Translations under genes and position numbers: made by a program
Notes under the pieces: generated by a model
Database searches by the model: none
What the model saw: the letters and a program-made list of their open reading frames with translations, nothing else
What the model was told of the DNA's origin: nothing
Origin: CAYGAW01 sp964492135
GTDB lineage: Bacteria > Chloroflexota > Anaerolineae > UBA7937 > B3-Chlor
DNA: 64,000 nucleotides
NCBI GenBank assembly: GCA_964492135.1
Contig: CAZBJW010000001.1
Location: forward strand, 1-64,000
Direction: 5' to 3'
Shown here: positions 1 to 7,795 of the stretch, in pieces
How positions within the stretch are numbered: the stretch's first letter is position 1
Layout of the letters: the number at the start of each line of letters is the position of its first letter

Positions 1-188
1 TCTCGAGGGTCTCTTCGACTCTCAGCATGTGGGCTCACCTCCACTTCTAGTGGTGATTTGTGCAAGGTGAGCCTACTGCTTTTTTCCTACCCGTCAAGAA
101 CCAAAATTGGCACGCATCCTGGGAATGCCTTTGGTTCTAGCTATCTCCGTAGCTGGCGATCCTCATCTGGGTCTCTAGCGGGTTCTTC

Positions 189-371
189 TTGCTGGCTAAG
201 CGTAGCATCGCCCAGTTCATCAAGGAATACAACTATCAAAGACCACACCAAAGGCCTGAGATACGCTACGCCATGGGAGGTATGTCGGCCAAGGGCCGGG
301 CGAGGAGGAAAAGAGCAACTACCGGAGGAGAGAAGACTGACATTTCTGGCCCCAATCCTTTCTCGTTCTAG
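189..371 (+). pseudogene. Transposase (integrase core) C-terminal remnant
   Basis: A 60-codon open stretch carries the block IAQFIKEYNYQRPHQ, which resembles the end of rve/DDE integrase cores of IS3- and IS481-like transposases, where a Tyr-Asn-x-x-Arg-Pro-His-Gln motif follows the catalytic glutamate. The upstream catalytic part is missing and the tail after the motif is not recognisable, so this is a fragment and not a working transposase. It lies in a gene-poor stretch ahead of the first truncated yifB copy. The family assignment rests on one motif only. Confidence 0.45.
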
Positions 372-391
372 GTGAAGCACTGCAGGTAGAA

Positions 392-514
392 CTACTTCGT
401 GTCCTCCGGAGCTTCCTCCAGTGCCGCGATGAGATCCCGACTCGTGTGCGTGGGACTGAAATGACAGGTCAGTACATTGCGAAAGCACTGGTCCACCACG
501 TTGGTGGCCCAGTA
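392..514 (-). pseudogene. Possible second integrase-core remnant, opposite strand
   Basis: Read on the minus strand, this stretch gives YWATNVVDQCFRNVL followed by SPTHTSRDLIAALEEA and a stop. It resembles the rve core segment around the second catalytic Asp (a 'vvD..sR.vlgw.ls....a..vi.aLe.A' pattern). It points the opposite way to the C-terminal scrap at 189-371, so the two cannot be one simple element; either there were two insertions or one was inverted. The similarity is weak and this is a low-confidence relic call. Confidence 0.3.
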
Positions 515-744
515 GACTCTTAGTCTGACATTCGCCTCGGAGTGAGGCCCATCTGTCAGAGCTGATTGGTCTCCGTCGGCCTGTGGAGGGACTGCCCTCG
601 GCCTGTCAGTTGTCTCCCAGCCCTTGCTTGTAGCTAGGTTCCACCGGCGGTCCGCTCTCCTTGAGGGTGCTGTACAAGGGAATCGTGAGGTAAGTCTAAG
701 TCTTTATTGCCCAGGAACCGAGCCCCTCGTCGATGTAGTATGGA

Positions 745-866
745 GTCGATTCACATCTGCGTTGACGCCAACCCCGACACGAGATGGAGGAGTTTCTCAA
801 GCAGGGGAGATTCACGGGTAATGCCATTCAACGACAGCGTACAAGAACGAATGTTTCGTCTTTCCA
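745..866 (+). repeat. Conserved yifB leader, copy 1 (intact IS110 target site)
   Basis: This segment recurs almost unchanged ahead of all three yifB copies (also 18246-18364, and split by the insertion sequence at 31932-31973 plus 33870-33940). It looks like the decayed N-terminal coding part of yifB: one frame contains FNDSVQE, like the PDxAVQE of intact family members, and a second frame reads YKNECFVFPM directly into the ORF. The bases GGAGGAGTTTCTCAAGC at about 786-802 are the same sequence that is interrupted at copy 3. No in-frame path joins the two frames without a +1 shift near 850. Confidence 0.7.
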
Positions 867-2204
867 ATGCGCCGGCTCACCGTGAATCTGGCCCCCGCCG
901 ACCTCCCCAAGCAAGGTCCGGCTTATGACCTTCCCATCGCCGTGGGGATCCTCAGGGCTTCAGAGCAGGTCTCGTCAATTTCCTCCTCCGTTTTCATCGG
1001 TGAACTCTCCTTGGATGGGAGCGTACGTCACGTCGATGGCATCTTGGCTATGGTCAGCGTAGCTAAGGAGGAAGGCTTTCAGCGGGCTTTCGTACCCCTA
1101 TCCGATGCTCCGGAGGCCTCTCTGATTGGTGGCTTAGAGGTCATCCCTGTAGAGAGCCTCTCCCAGTTAGTGGCCCATCTGAATGGTTCGGAAGAGATCC
1201 CGGCTTATGTGGCTGATGCTGAGGCTTTGGCCGTTAGGGAGCCGGTATATCCTGTGGATTTCTCAGATGTGCGGGGTCAGGAGCATGTGAAGCGGGCCTT
1301 AGAGGTGGCTGCTGCTGGGGGTCACAACGTTTTGATGAGTGGGCCTCCTGGTGCAGGGAAGACCCTTCTGGCGCGGGCTCTACCCACCATTCTTCCCACC
1401 ATGAGTATCGATGAGGCATTGGAGGTTACCAAGATCTACAGTGTGCGGGGGCTATTGCCAGAGGGGACGCCCCTCATCATACAGAGGCCCTTTAGGTCTC
1501 CTCATCATACCATCAGCCATGCTGGGTTAGTAGGGGGAGGAACCTGGCCCAAGCCGGGGGAGATAAGTCTGGCCCATCACGGGGTGTTATTTCTAGATGA
1601 GTTACCTGAGTTTGGACATCGGGTATTGGAGGTGATGAGGCAGCCGATGGAGGATCGGGTGGTGACCATCAGTCGGGCCAAGACCACCATGACCTTTCCT
1701 GCCAACTTCATGTTGATTGGGGCTATGAACCCTTGTCCTTGTGGATATTTTGGTGATCCGGTGAAGGAGTGCAGCTGCTCGCCGGCGATAGTGACCCGAT
1801 ACCAGAAGAGGCTCTCTGGTCCTCTATTGGACAGGATAGACATCCATGTGGAGGTACCGAGGGTAGAGTATGAGAAGTTGGCTAGCGAAACGGCATTAGA
1901 GAGATCGGAATCGATCAGGGCACGAATAGAGGTGGCTAGGGAGAGACAGAGGAAGAGGTTTGAGGGGACGCGTCTCAGTTGCAATGCAGAGATGGGGCCT
2001 GGGGAGGTGAGGGAGTATTGTCGACTGGATGATGCGGGGAGGAGTCTACTCAGGTCGGCGATGCAACAGTTACAGATGAGTGCCCGGGCCTTTCATCGCA
2101 TCTTGAAGTTGGCACGTACCATAGCGGACTTGGCCGGAGAGGAAGAGATCACCACTGCTCACTTGGCCGAGGCTATACAATATCGGCCCCGGAGGCAGAT
2201 GTGA
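867..2204 (+). CDS. yifB: YifB/ComM-family Mg-chelatase-like AAA+ ATPase, N-terminally truncated (copy 1)
   Basis: The 445-residue product matches the YifB/ComM family of Mg-chelatase-like AAA+ proteins; ComM is a branch-migration helicase in natural transformation. Visible are the end of the Lon-protease-like N-terminal domain (residues 1-115), Walker A GPPGAGKT (159-166), Walker B LFLDE (241-245), a cysteine cluster NPCPCGYFGD, and the C-terminal helical domain ending RPRRQM. Family members are usually about 500 residues and start some 60-70 residues earlier, so the N-terminus is missing. The ATG used is the Met of the conserved FPMRRLTVNLAPADL block. Substitutions relative to copies 2 and 3 are mostly synonymous, which suggests past selection on the protein. 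Whether it is still functional is open. Confidence 0.85.
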   Translation: MRRLTVNLAPADLPKQGPAYDLPIAVGILRASEQVSSISSSVFIGELSLDGSVRHVDGILAMVSVAKEEGFQRAFVPLSDAPEASLIGGLEVIPVESLSQLVAHLNGSEEIPAYVADAEALAVREPVYPVDFSDVRGQEHVKRALEVAAAGGHNVLMSGPPGAGKTLLARALPTILPTMSIDEALEVTKIYSVRGLLPEGTPLIIQRPFRSPHHTISHAGLVGGGTWPKPGEISLAHHGVLFLDELPEFGHRVLEVMRQPMEDRVVTISRAKTTMTFPANFMLIGAMNPCPCGYFGDPVKECSCSPAIVTRYQKRLSGPLLDRIDIHVEVPRVEYEKLASETALERSESIRARIEVARERQRKRFEGTRLSCNAEMGPGEVREYCRLDDAGRSLLRSAMQQLQMSARAFHRILKLARTIADLAGEEEITTAHLAEAIQYRPRRQM

Positions 2205-2264
2205 GCGGGGATAGGCTCAAACGCTTTGGAGATTGCTGGCCACGTTCCGAGTCGGCTGTAGTTG

Positions 2265-2582
2265 GTGCCGAGGAAAAGAGGGAAATGTAGCCGTGTGCCT
2301 GCGCACGAGCAAGTGTCCCCGTCTCTTCCTTCATGACTTCGTACTCGAAGGTGAAACTGTGGTTTTGCACTTCCCCAATGGAAATCCTGACTGCGACTAG
2401 GTCATCGAAACGGGCAGGGGCGTGGTAGTGACGAGATAACTCATCCCGTCCCTTTCCATCTCCGTGAAACCGTAGCTCAGTTCCCTCAAGAACTCCATCC
2501 GCGCCAGTTCGAACCAGACATAGTAAGTCGTATTCCCCCCGGGGTCAGTCTGCGTGTAAACGAAGCACGGGTAACTTGCCAT
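2265..2582 (-). pseudogene. 4-hydroxybenzoyl-CoA thioesterase (YbgC-like) pseudogene
   Basis: Two minus-strand frames together give a hot-dog-fold acyl-CoA thioesterase. The first reads TQTDPGGNTTYYVWFELARM then FLRELSYGFTEMERDG, the usual 'aetD..g.vyyanY..wfe.aR.e.lr.lGy' block. The second reads ARFDDLVAVRISIGEV then FTFEYEVMKEETG. The frame changes near 2392 and about eight family residues are missing at the join. It is convergent with yifB copy 1, and a short homologous tail sits in the same place behind copy 2, so the pair was probably duplicated as a unit. Function is lost. Confidence 0.6.
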
Positions 2583-2600
2583 CTCTATATTCGTACCTAT

Positions 2601-3030
2601 GGTGCCGACGATAAATTGGTCAGGACGTATGCTCCAGAGGCTGTCTTGAAGCCAGGTGCTGACCACGAGGTTGAGTGGCGCATCGGTGATATCGGCAGCG
2701 CGCCGATTGCGGAGATCGGTATCGAGATCAGCAGCGAACAGCGGTCGGATGGTAGCATCTACCTGGATTACCTGACCTGGGACGGCGCGCCGGATGTGGT
2801 GCTGACCCGTCCGGCAATCGGTGGTGCGATGTGGCGGTGAGCGTGGGTGGATGGTGTGGATCAATACGAATCCTAGTGACTTGGGCCTTACCGGTTGGGG
2901 CAGAATCAGGGCACTGGTCTGCTGATTCAGGGTACTAGAGAGTGGACCGACTATCGAGTCAGCGCCGACGTCACGCCGCACATGGTCAAGGCAGCCGGTA
3001 TCGCGGCCCGGGTTCAGAGTAAGGGCCGGT
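2601..3030 (+). pseudogene. C-terminal piece of an ADP-ribosylglycohydrolase-type protein, broken
   Basis: One plus-strand frame reads GDIGSAPIAEIGIEIS, IYLDYLTWDGAPDVVLTRP, then after stops GTGLLIQGTREWTDYRVSAD and VTPHMVKAAGIAARVQ. I associate this jelly-roll-like module with the C-terminus of bacterial ADP-ribosylglycohydrolase-family proteins. Three in-frame stops (2838-2840 and a TAG TGA pair near 2874-2879) interrupt it, and similarity ends at about 3030 before the expected end of the domain. The catalytic part is absent. The parent assignment is from memory of the family; the broken state is seen directly. Confidence 0.5.
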
Positions 3031-3127
3031 TCGCTCGGCAAGGCGATGACCATCAGAGGCCGCCATCACGAACTGCTCGCCCTCCAACCGGAGGAGGGCG
3101 CCCATATGAGCAAGACGGATGCCCCTT
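3026..3127 (-). pseudogene. Possible DNA polymerase III beta-clamp (dnaN) fragment
   Basis: On the minus strand the stretch MGALLRLEGEQFVMAASDG followed by HRLAERT resembles the sliding-clamp motif 'l.gvlle...g.l.laAtDg.rLa.r'. It is only about 30 residues long, abuts the end of the degenerate glycohydrolase piece on the other strand, and is not continued on either side. It is a scrap at best. Confidence 0.35.
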
Positions 3128-3130
3128 TCC

Positions 3131-3673
3131 TCGGCGTCATATTTTTTCCTCCCAGGTGACGCTGATGAAGGCGGTCTGTTGGACAGCGTCGCGGAGGACT
3201 CCCGCATCGATTTGGGTCTCGCAGACCCCCTTTGTGCGTTGTTGCCTGCGTCTGAAGAGCGGCATCGGTCCTATCCCTCCTTATACTGCAGTTTAGACAC
3301 ATGAGAGATGTCTCACCTCGGCCACGCCCTGATATCGCTCTCCCACTGGCTGCTGCTCGCGTTTCCCTGTGCAGACCTAATATACTCACACGTCTTCTGA
3401 CTCCTGGGCTCTTCCTTCCAAGCCAAAACGAAGCTCTCCATCATCTTCCTTCACATCCAGCATCGTGCTTGGTTCCGAACCTTTCATTATCTGGCTCATC
3501 ATACGGCTCTTTAGAGCGGGTAACCACGCACTATGATAGGGATGGCGAGAGCCCAACTGGCGCGCCGAGGAGCCCTCCGATAGCATATCCCTTTGTCTTG
3601 GTAGCCATCTTCACTCCTCCTTAGTAGTTCGCCCCAGTTTTCTTGCACGCATCCTTTGTCTATCTCCTGCTCC
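3131..3673. other. Gene-free stretch
   Basis: Short open frames occur on both strands here, but none has a recognisable motif, a convincing ribosome-binding site or codon use like the neighbouring genes. I see decayed intergenic sequence and nothing I can name. Confidence 0.5.
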
Positions 3674-3704
3674 AAGAGGGCTGGCCAACGTGGCCAGCCC
3701 TCTT
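3674..3704 (-). terminator. Perfect 14-bp hairpin, probable terminator
   Basis: AAGAGGGCTGGCCA (3674-3687) and its exact complement (3691-3704) are separated by a three-base loop. The stem is GC-rich, with A/T bases at its ends on both strands, so it could act in either direction. It lies downstream of the broken minus-strand ORF at 3843-4061. Confidence 0.6.
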
Positions 3705-3842
3705 ATTCCCCCTCACGCCTAGCGGAGATGCACACATGGTCGGTTATTCTAGAATCCCCACGGAGGATGACGAGATTACCGTCCCCCTCCAATGTTATGG
3801 TCACCTCTGAGGGGGACGATGCCAGTAGCAGCCGCCTCCGTT

Positions 3843-4061
3843 TTAGAGATCGATAACGAGACCCGTGTCATCGAAGGTTACCTCGCCGCCCGAGCATTCG
3901 ATGACGAGACTGTCGCCGTCCACGTTGATGGTGACCGTTTCACCTGCCATCCTGTAGGTGCCTCCCCCGAAGGTGTCCATCAGCAACCTATCGTAGATTC
4001 AAAAGGTTGCGATGATAAGCCCTTCGGGGACATCCTGGTCCCGCTCCAGCATCCTAATCAT
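3843..4061 (-). pseudogene. Hypothetical protein, interrupted by one stop
   Basis: The minus-strand frame reads MIRMLERDQDVPEGLIIATF, a TGA stop, then IYDRLLMDTFGGGTYRMAGE and on through VTINVDGDSLVIECSGGEV to a TAA. The second part looks like a small beta-rich domain with acidic turns. I do not recognise a family. The single in-frame stop and its position among other wrecks suggest a pseudogene; a 44-residue protein starting at MDTF is the alternative. Confidence 0.35.
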
Positions 4062-4153
4062 ATTCAGCGACAGGGCCACCAGTTCTCGGCCATAACAGTG
4101 TCCCCTTAGCGCTCTCTTGGGTACCCTCTTTTGTTCATCTCGATCCCGTATGG

Positions 4154-4237
4154 CTATTGAAGCGTGTAGGTGTCGCTGGTCTCCACGTTCAAGGTTGAGT
4201 CATAGGTGTAGGTGTCGTGGGTTACATTGGCTACGGT
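4154..4237 (-). pseudogene. Remnant of a second subtilase C-terminal domain
   Basis: The minus-strand reading TVANVTHDTYTYDSTLN ending in TYTLQ and a stop closely parallels the end of the neighbouring subtilase (DNVTHDTLTYDATAN). The residue pattern and DNA are similar enough that this must be a duplicated Ig-like C-terminal domain. The rest of the duplicated gene is gone. Confidence 0.55.
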
Positions 4238-4239
4238 AA

Positions 4240-4271
4240 TTGTAGGGCAGGTTTGGAAACCTGCCCTACAA
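4240..4271. repeat. Perfect 15-bp palindrome with 2-bp loop
   Basis: TTGTAGGGCAGGTTT (4240-4254) is followed by GG and the exact reverse complement (4257-4271). It sits between the subtilase stop and the duplicated domain remnant. It could serve as the subtilase terminator. It could also be a copy of a small dispersed palindromic repeat. Confidence 0.65.
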
Positions 4272-4303
4272 ACTTCTCCATGGTCGGTCTCGAGCGGGCA
4301 GTG

Positions 4304-5977
4304 CTACTTACTTACCGTAATGCTGGTTCCGTCGCTGTCGCCGTCGGGGTCGTGGTTGGCGGTGGCATCGTAGGTAAGCGTGTCGTGGGTCACGTTGTCC
4401 ACAGAGAAAGTAACACTGGAGCCGCCCGACATGTTGCCAGTGCTGAATGTTACGGTGCCATCACTGCCTGTGGTACCCAAGGCGCTGCCGGTCGTATCGC
4501 CGCTCCATGCGCCGGAGACGGTCGCGTTGGCGACAAGGTTCTCGTTTTCATCGTGGATGGTGACGGTGACGAACACCTCCCAGCGGCCGCTCTTGCCCTT
4601 GAGATCCTTGACCCCGTCTAAGTCACCCACGTGCATGGCCTCACCGGGGCTTGGCGTAGGGGTGGCTGTGGGAGTGGGTGTGGCTGTGGGAGTAGGCGTA
4701 GGCGTAGGCTCGGCGCTGGCCACATCACAGCTTCCGTCGCCACCGAAGGCGGTAGCGTTGACGAACAGCAAAGGCTCGTTCGAGCCCTGCTCGTTATTGT
4801 AGCTGCACTGGTGGTTCTTCGTCCCCTCGGGCAGGGCGGCGCCGATCATGGCGGCCTCGATGGCGTCCACCCCTGTGCCATCAATGGCAGGCGCAAGGCC
4901 GTTAGCGTGCAGGTAGAGGGCCACCGCTCCCGCCACATGGGGTGCGGCCATAGACGTGCCACTGCCTAGGGCGTAACTGTCGGAACCGAAGGTGGAGAGA
5001 ATGCAGACGCCCGGCGCGGCGATGTCAACTTCGAGGCCGTAGTTGCTGAAGTTGGCCAGTGTGTCGTCCTCGTCGCTGCGACAGGTGGCCGCGGCAGCCC
5101 CACCGGCCTTGCCGTCGAAGTCGGCGATGGCCGAGACGGCGAGGACCTCGGGATAGGCGTCCTTCACGCCGCTGTCATTGCCGGCCGCCAGAGCCAGGGG
5201 TACGCCCGAATCGACCAGCCCGCACACGGCCAGGTGGAGAGCGTCAGTAGTTCGCTCACTACAGGACTGGTTATCGTCGCTGGTGCCCAGGCTCATGTTG
5301 GCAACAGCAAAGTCGATAAGACCTGACGTCTTCTGTTCGACCACCCAGTCGATGCCAGCGATCATATTGCTGGTGAAGCAGATGCCACCGTTGTTGCAGA
5401 CCCTCACCGCCCACAGGCGTACGCCCGGCGCCACGCCAACCACGCCGAAGCCGTTGTCGATAGCGCCGACGGTGCCGGCAACATGGGTACCGTGGCCGTA
5501 GCCGTCGTTACAGTTGTTTGGGGAGCCACCGGCAAAATTTCTGCCGCAACGCGCATCGATGTCGGGGTGGTCGTTAATGCCCGTGTCGATGATGGCGACA
5601 TCCAGGTCGATCGTGACTCTCTTCGCGTTCGGGTTCTTGTCGGCCTCGATGCGGTCGATTCCGGTGGGCAGGAGTTGGTCGGCCACGGTGTACGCCCGGT
5701 CAGCCTCGATGAGGGTGACCCGCGGGTCGCGGCCGATGGCGTTGAGGGCTGGCTGGGGAATAGCGGCAGCGAAGCCCTTAACAGCGGCACGATACACATG
5801 GCGCGCCGCGACGCCGTGGTGGGAGGCTACAGCGGCCGGATCCACGCCCTCGGATACGAGCACGATATAATGACCAGGCACCACCTGGCCATCCGTCGGC
5901 GCTGCAGTTGCGCCTGAGCCAGCCATCAGCACCACTAGCACGACACCGACCAAAGAGAGACGTAATACCTTCTTCAT
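4304..5977 (-). CDS. Secreted subtilisin-like serine protease (peptidase S8)
   Basis: The 557-residue protein begins with a signal peptide (lysines, then a hydrophobic run to about residue 26). An I9-type propeptide (about 35-100, GHYIVLVSEGVD ... VTLIEADRAYT) precedes the S8 catalytic domain. The triad is visible: Asp131 in AIIDTG, His162 in GHGTHVAG and Ser342 in GTSMAAPHVAG, with the oxyanion Asn267 in AAGNDS. A Thr-Pro repeat linker (about 427-446) leads to a C-terminal Ig-like domain that may hold the enzyme to the cell surface or to a polymer. It resembles the proteinase K branch. It is a single gene with a TetR-family gene upstream in the same direction, 31 bases away. Confidence 0.9.
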   Translation of the reverse strand: MKKVLRLSLVGVVLVVLMAGSGATAAPTDGQVVPGHYIVLVSEGVDPAAVASHHGVAARHVYRAAVKGFAAAIPQPALNAIGRDPRVTLIEADRAYTVADQLLPTGIDRIEADKNPNAKRVTIDLDVAIIDTGINDHPDIDARCGRNFAGGSPNNCNDGYGHGTHVAGTVGAIDNGFGVVGVAPGVRLWAVRVCNNGGICFTSNMIAGIDWVVEQKTSGLIDFAVANMSLGTSDDNQSCSERTTDALHLAVCGLVDSGVPLALAAGNDSGVKDAYPEVLAVSAIADFDGKAGGAAAATCRSDEDDTLANFSNYGLEVDIAAPGVCILSTFGSDSYALGSGTSMAAPHVAGAVALYLHANGLAPAIDGTGVDAIEAAMIGAALPEGTKNHQCSYNNEQGSNEPLLFVNATAFGGDGSCDVASAEPTPTPTPTATPTPTATPTPSPGEAMHVGDLDGVKDLKGKSGRWEVFVTVTIHDENENLVANATVSGAWSGDTTGSALGTTGSDGTVTFSTGNMSGGSSVTFSVDNVTHDTLTYDATANHDPDGDSDGTSITVSK

Positions 5978-6008
5978 CGCACTGCCTCCTTCTCAATTAG
6001 TAAACTTC

Positions 6009-6620
6009 TTACGAGACTTCATTGGACGTGACTGCCAACCCGCGCGCAAACAGGTCAACAATACATTCTGTAATCTCCTCAATCTCGTACTCCACCCCCA
6101 AGTAGACGCGGGAACGCACAAAGGAATCTATGGTGCCCATGAGACAGGCAGCGACCATCTCGACGTCTACCTCCCTGAATTCGCCGGCCGAAATGCCGCA
6201 GGTGATGATCTCCTTGGCCAATTGATATGCTCCATTAAGTCCAAAGGCGAACCGTCGCAAACTGGTTTCATTTAAACGGGTAGAACTGCCCAGGAAAAAG
6301 CCTGGGTTGAGAAGTTCATCGGGGAAATTCGAGAGGTAGGCTCTTGTGTAGGCTCGAAGCTTCTCTTGAGCATGGTCGCGACCCTCCACGGCCTCAGTCA
6401 GCGAGGCGCAGAAGTGGTCCAGATTCAGCGACTCCGCGATGACCGCTTGGAAGAGGCCCTCTTTGTCTCCGAAGTGGTAGTAAAGTGACGGTGCCGTCAC
6501 ATCTGCCTCCTGGCAGATCTCCCGCACCGAGGTGTTAGCGAACCCCTTATGGGTGAAGAGATCTCTCGCTGCCCTCAAGATAGCATCCTGAGAGTTCCGA
6601 TTTCGCGCCAAAGAGCTCAC
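6009..6620 (-). CDS. TetR-family transcriptional regulator
   Basis: The 203-residue protein has the N-terminal TetR helix-turn-helix: an AILRAARDLF helix, then GFANTSVREI and a recognition helix ending SLYYHFGDKEGLF (about 13-60). The remaining helices form the ligand and dimer domain, typical for the family in length. Immediately upstream of its start lies an inverted repeat that is probably its own operator. The ligand and regulon are unknown; the adjacent co-directional subtilase is the obvious candidate target. Confidence 0.9.
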   Translation of the reverse strand: MSSLARNRNSQDAILRAARDLFTHKGFANTSVREICQEADVTAPSLYYHFGDKEGLFQAVIAESLNLDHFCASLTEAVEGRDHAQEKLRAYTRAYLSNFPDELLNPGFFLGSSTRLNETSLRRFAFGLNGAYQLAKEIITCGISAGEFREVDVEMVAACLMGTIDSFVRSRVYLGVEYEIEEITECIVDLFARGLAVTSNEVS

Positions 6621-6631
6621 TCCCTAAGGAC

Positions 6632-6646
6632 GATAGACAATCTATC
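6632..6646. promoter_or_regulatory. Probable TetR operator
   Basis: GATAGA-CAA-TCTATC is a perfect inverted repeat 11 bases upstream of the TetR start. On the minus strand it overlaps a plausible -10 region (TTAGAT, with TTGTAA 16 bases further up), the usual arrangement for autorepression. Confidence 0.5.
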
Positions 6647-6777
6647 TAACGATTGCTATACTATTTTACAACAGAATGTTCCCTTGTCAAGGTCCGCAGC
6701 GCTAGTTTGGCTCCAGTAGTCACCTGTTCCCACAAGGGGATCAGCTGACTGCTCAATGCAATTCCGTCGTTTTTTGG

Positions 6778-6805
6778 TTGTATTCTGACAGCCGTTTGGT
6801 ATAAT
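6778..6805 (+). promoter_or_regulatory. Candidate sigma-70-type promoter of the haem operon
   Basis: TTGTAT and a consensus TATAAT are 16 bases apart. This is the best promoter-like pair ahead of the operon beginning at 7138. The roughly 330-base leader that would follow contains a small stem GTCGCC-AA-GGCGAC at 6877-6890 and the short ORF at 7004. I could not match it to a known riboswitch. Confidence 0.4.
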
Positions 6806-7003
6806 TCGTTTGCTCATCGACTTCGACAAGATAGGTCCTATTTGTCAGATCTGCTCTATGAAATAGGTAACGGCTTCCCGTCGCCAAGGCGACCTTCGGA
6901 GAAAGGGCGAATACTGAGCATGTAATTTGGACGGGCAGCCCTCCGGATTGGGCTGAGTCTAGAACACAGTATCAAGGCCCTTTTGCTTTTCAGAGACTCG
7001 GCC

Positions 7004-7129
7004 ATGGAGGTTGCTGCCAATATGCAACGGTTGCAGGGAAGAGGGACGCATCAATCGATGGATGAAACATTTCTGGAGGAATTTCTTTACGCTACCATTA
7101 CCGGTTACATAGATTGGGATGGGGCATGA
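7004..7129 (+). CDS. Possible 41-residue leader ORF, unrecognised
   Basis: ATG at 7004 opens a frame beginning MEVAANMQRLQG and ending YIDWDGA, stopping eight bases before the sirohaem gene start at 7138. It has acidic and amphipathic stretches and could be the tail of a decayed protein or a short leader peptide. I do not recognise it, and ribosome-binding support is weak. Confidence 0.25.
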   Translation: MEVAANMQRLQGRGTHQSMDETFLEEFLYATITGYIDWDGA

Positions 7130-7137
7130 GAGGTAGG

Positions 7138-7779
7138 ATGAGTGGTTATCTCGTCTGTCTTAGCCGACTCCATAAGGCGCTTTGCGTAGTGATTGGCGGT
7201 GGGGAGGTCGCTGAGCGAAAGGTTTCTTCCCTCTTGGAGGCGCAGGCGAAGGTGCAGGTTATCAGCCCCACTCTAACCGATGGTCTGCGGCAGTTGGCGG
7301 CAGAAAAAGCCATAGACCATCTGGCAAGGGCTTACCAAGACGGAGACTTAGAGGGAGCCTTTCTGGCTATCGCTGCTACCGATGATCCCGCCACCAACCG
7401 CGCTGTCTTCCAAGAGGCGGAGGCGCGAGAGATTCTGGTGAACGTAGTCGATAAACCCTCTCTGTGTAACTTCTTAGTGCCGGCGGTGGTGCGTCGTGGC
7501 TCGCTGGTCATTGGCATCTCCACCGAGGGTCGAAGCCCAGCCCTAGCAGCGCGTGTCCGGCAGCGGTTGGAAAGTCTCTTCGGCCCGGAGTACGCCTCGT
7601 TGCTCGATATCCTAGGCGACCTACGGGAGTGGATCAGTGAGGCGTGCCCGCCTGAGAAGCGCCGCGATCTTTGGTATAGGCTGGTTGATTCAGACCTCCT
7701 AGAACTGTTGAGGGAGGGAAAGGAGCAGGAAGCCCGAGAGAGGGCTATAGCCATCGTAACTACGTACTTAGAAGGATGA
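7138..7779 (+). CDS. Precorrin-2 dehydrogenase / sirohydrochlorin ferrochelatase
   Basis: The 213-residue protein is the CysG N-terminal/Met8-type enzyme. It oxidises precorrin-2 with NAD to sirohydrochlorin and inserts iron to give sirohaem. The Rossmann motif VVIGGGEVAERK is near residues 15-30, followed by NVVDKPSLCNFLVPAVVRRG, whose Asp is the family's catalytic residue, and SPALAARVRQRLE in the dimer and tail region. The ATG at 7138 is chosen because it has GAGAGG just upstream and gives the normal family N-terminus; an in-frame ATG at 7114 is less likely. It is the first gene of the haem operon and supplies the sirohaem that the Ahb enzymes need. Confidence 0.85.
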   Translation: MSGYLVCLSRLHKALCVVIGGGEVAERKVSSLLEAQAKVQVISPTLTDGLRQLAAEKAIDHLARAYQDGDLEGAFLAIAATDDPATNRAVFQEAEAREILVNVVDKPSLCNFLVPAVVRRGSLVIGISTEGRSPALAARVRQRLESLFGPEYASLLDILGDLREWISEACPPEKRRDLWYRLVDSDLLELLREGKEQEARERAIAIVTTYLEG

Positions 7780-7795
7780 CGTTCAAGGGGTAAAT

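Noticed and set aside
2397..3053. A 218-codon minus-strand open frame
   Set aside because: Only its last 65 or so codons look like protein (the thioesterase remnant). The rest is antisense to the glycohydrolase-type pseudogene.
6806..7137. A possible riboswitch (cobalamin or haem-linked) in the haem operon leader
   Set aside because: Only short hairpins are visible (GTCGCC-AA-GGCGAC; ATAGG-T-CCTAT). I could not find the conserved cores of cobalamin or other known riboswitches.
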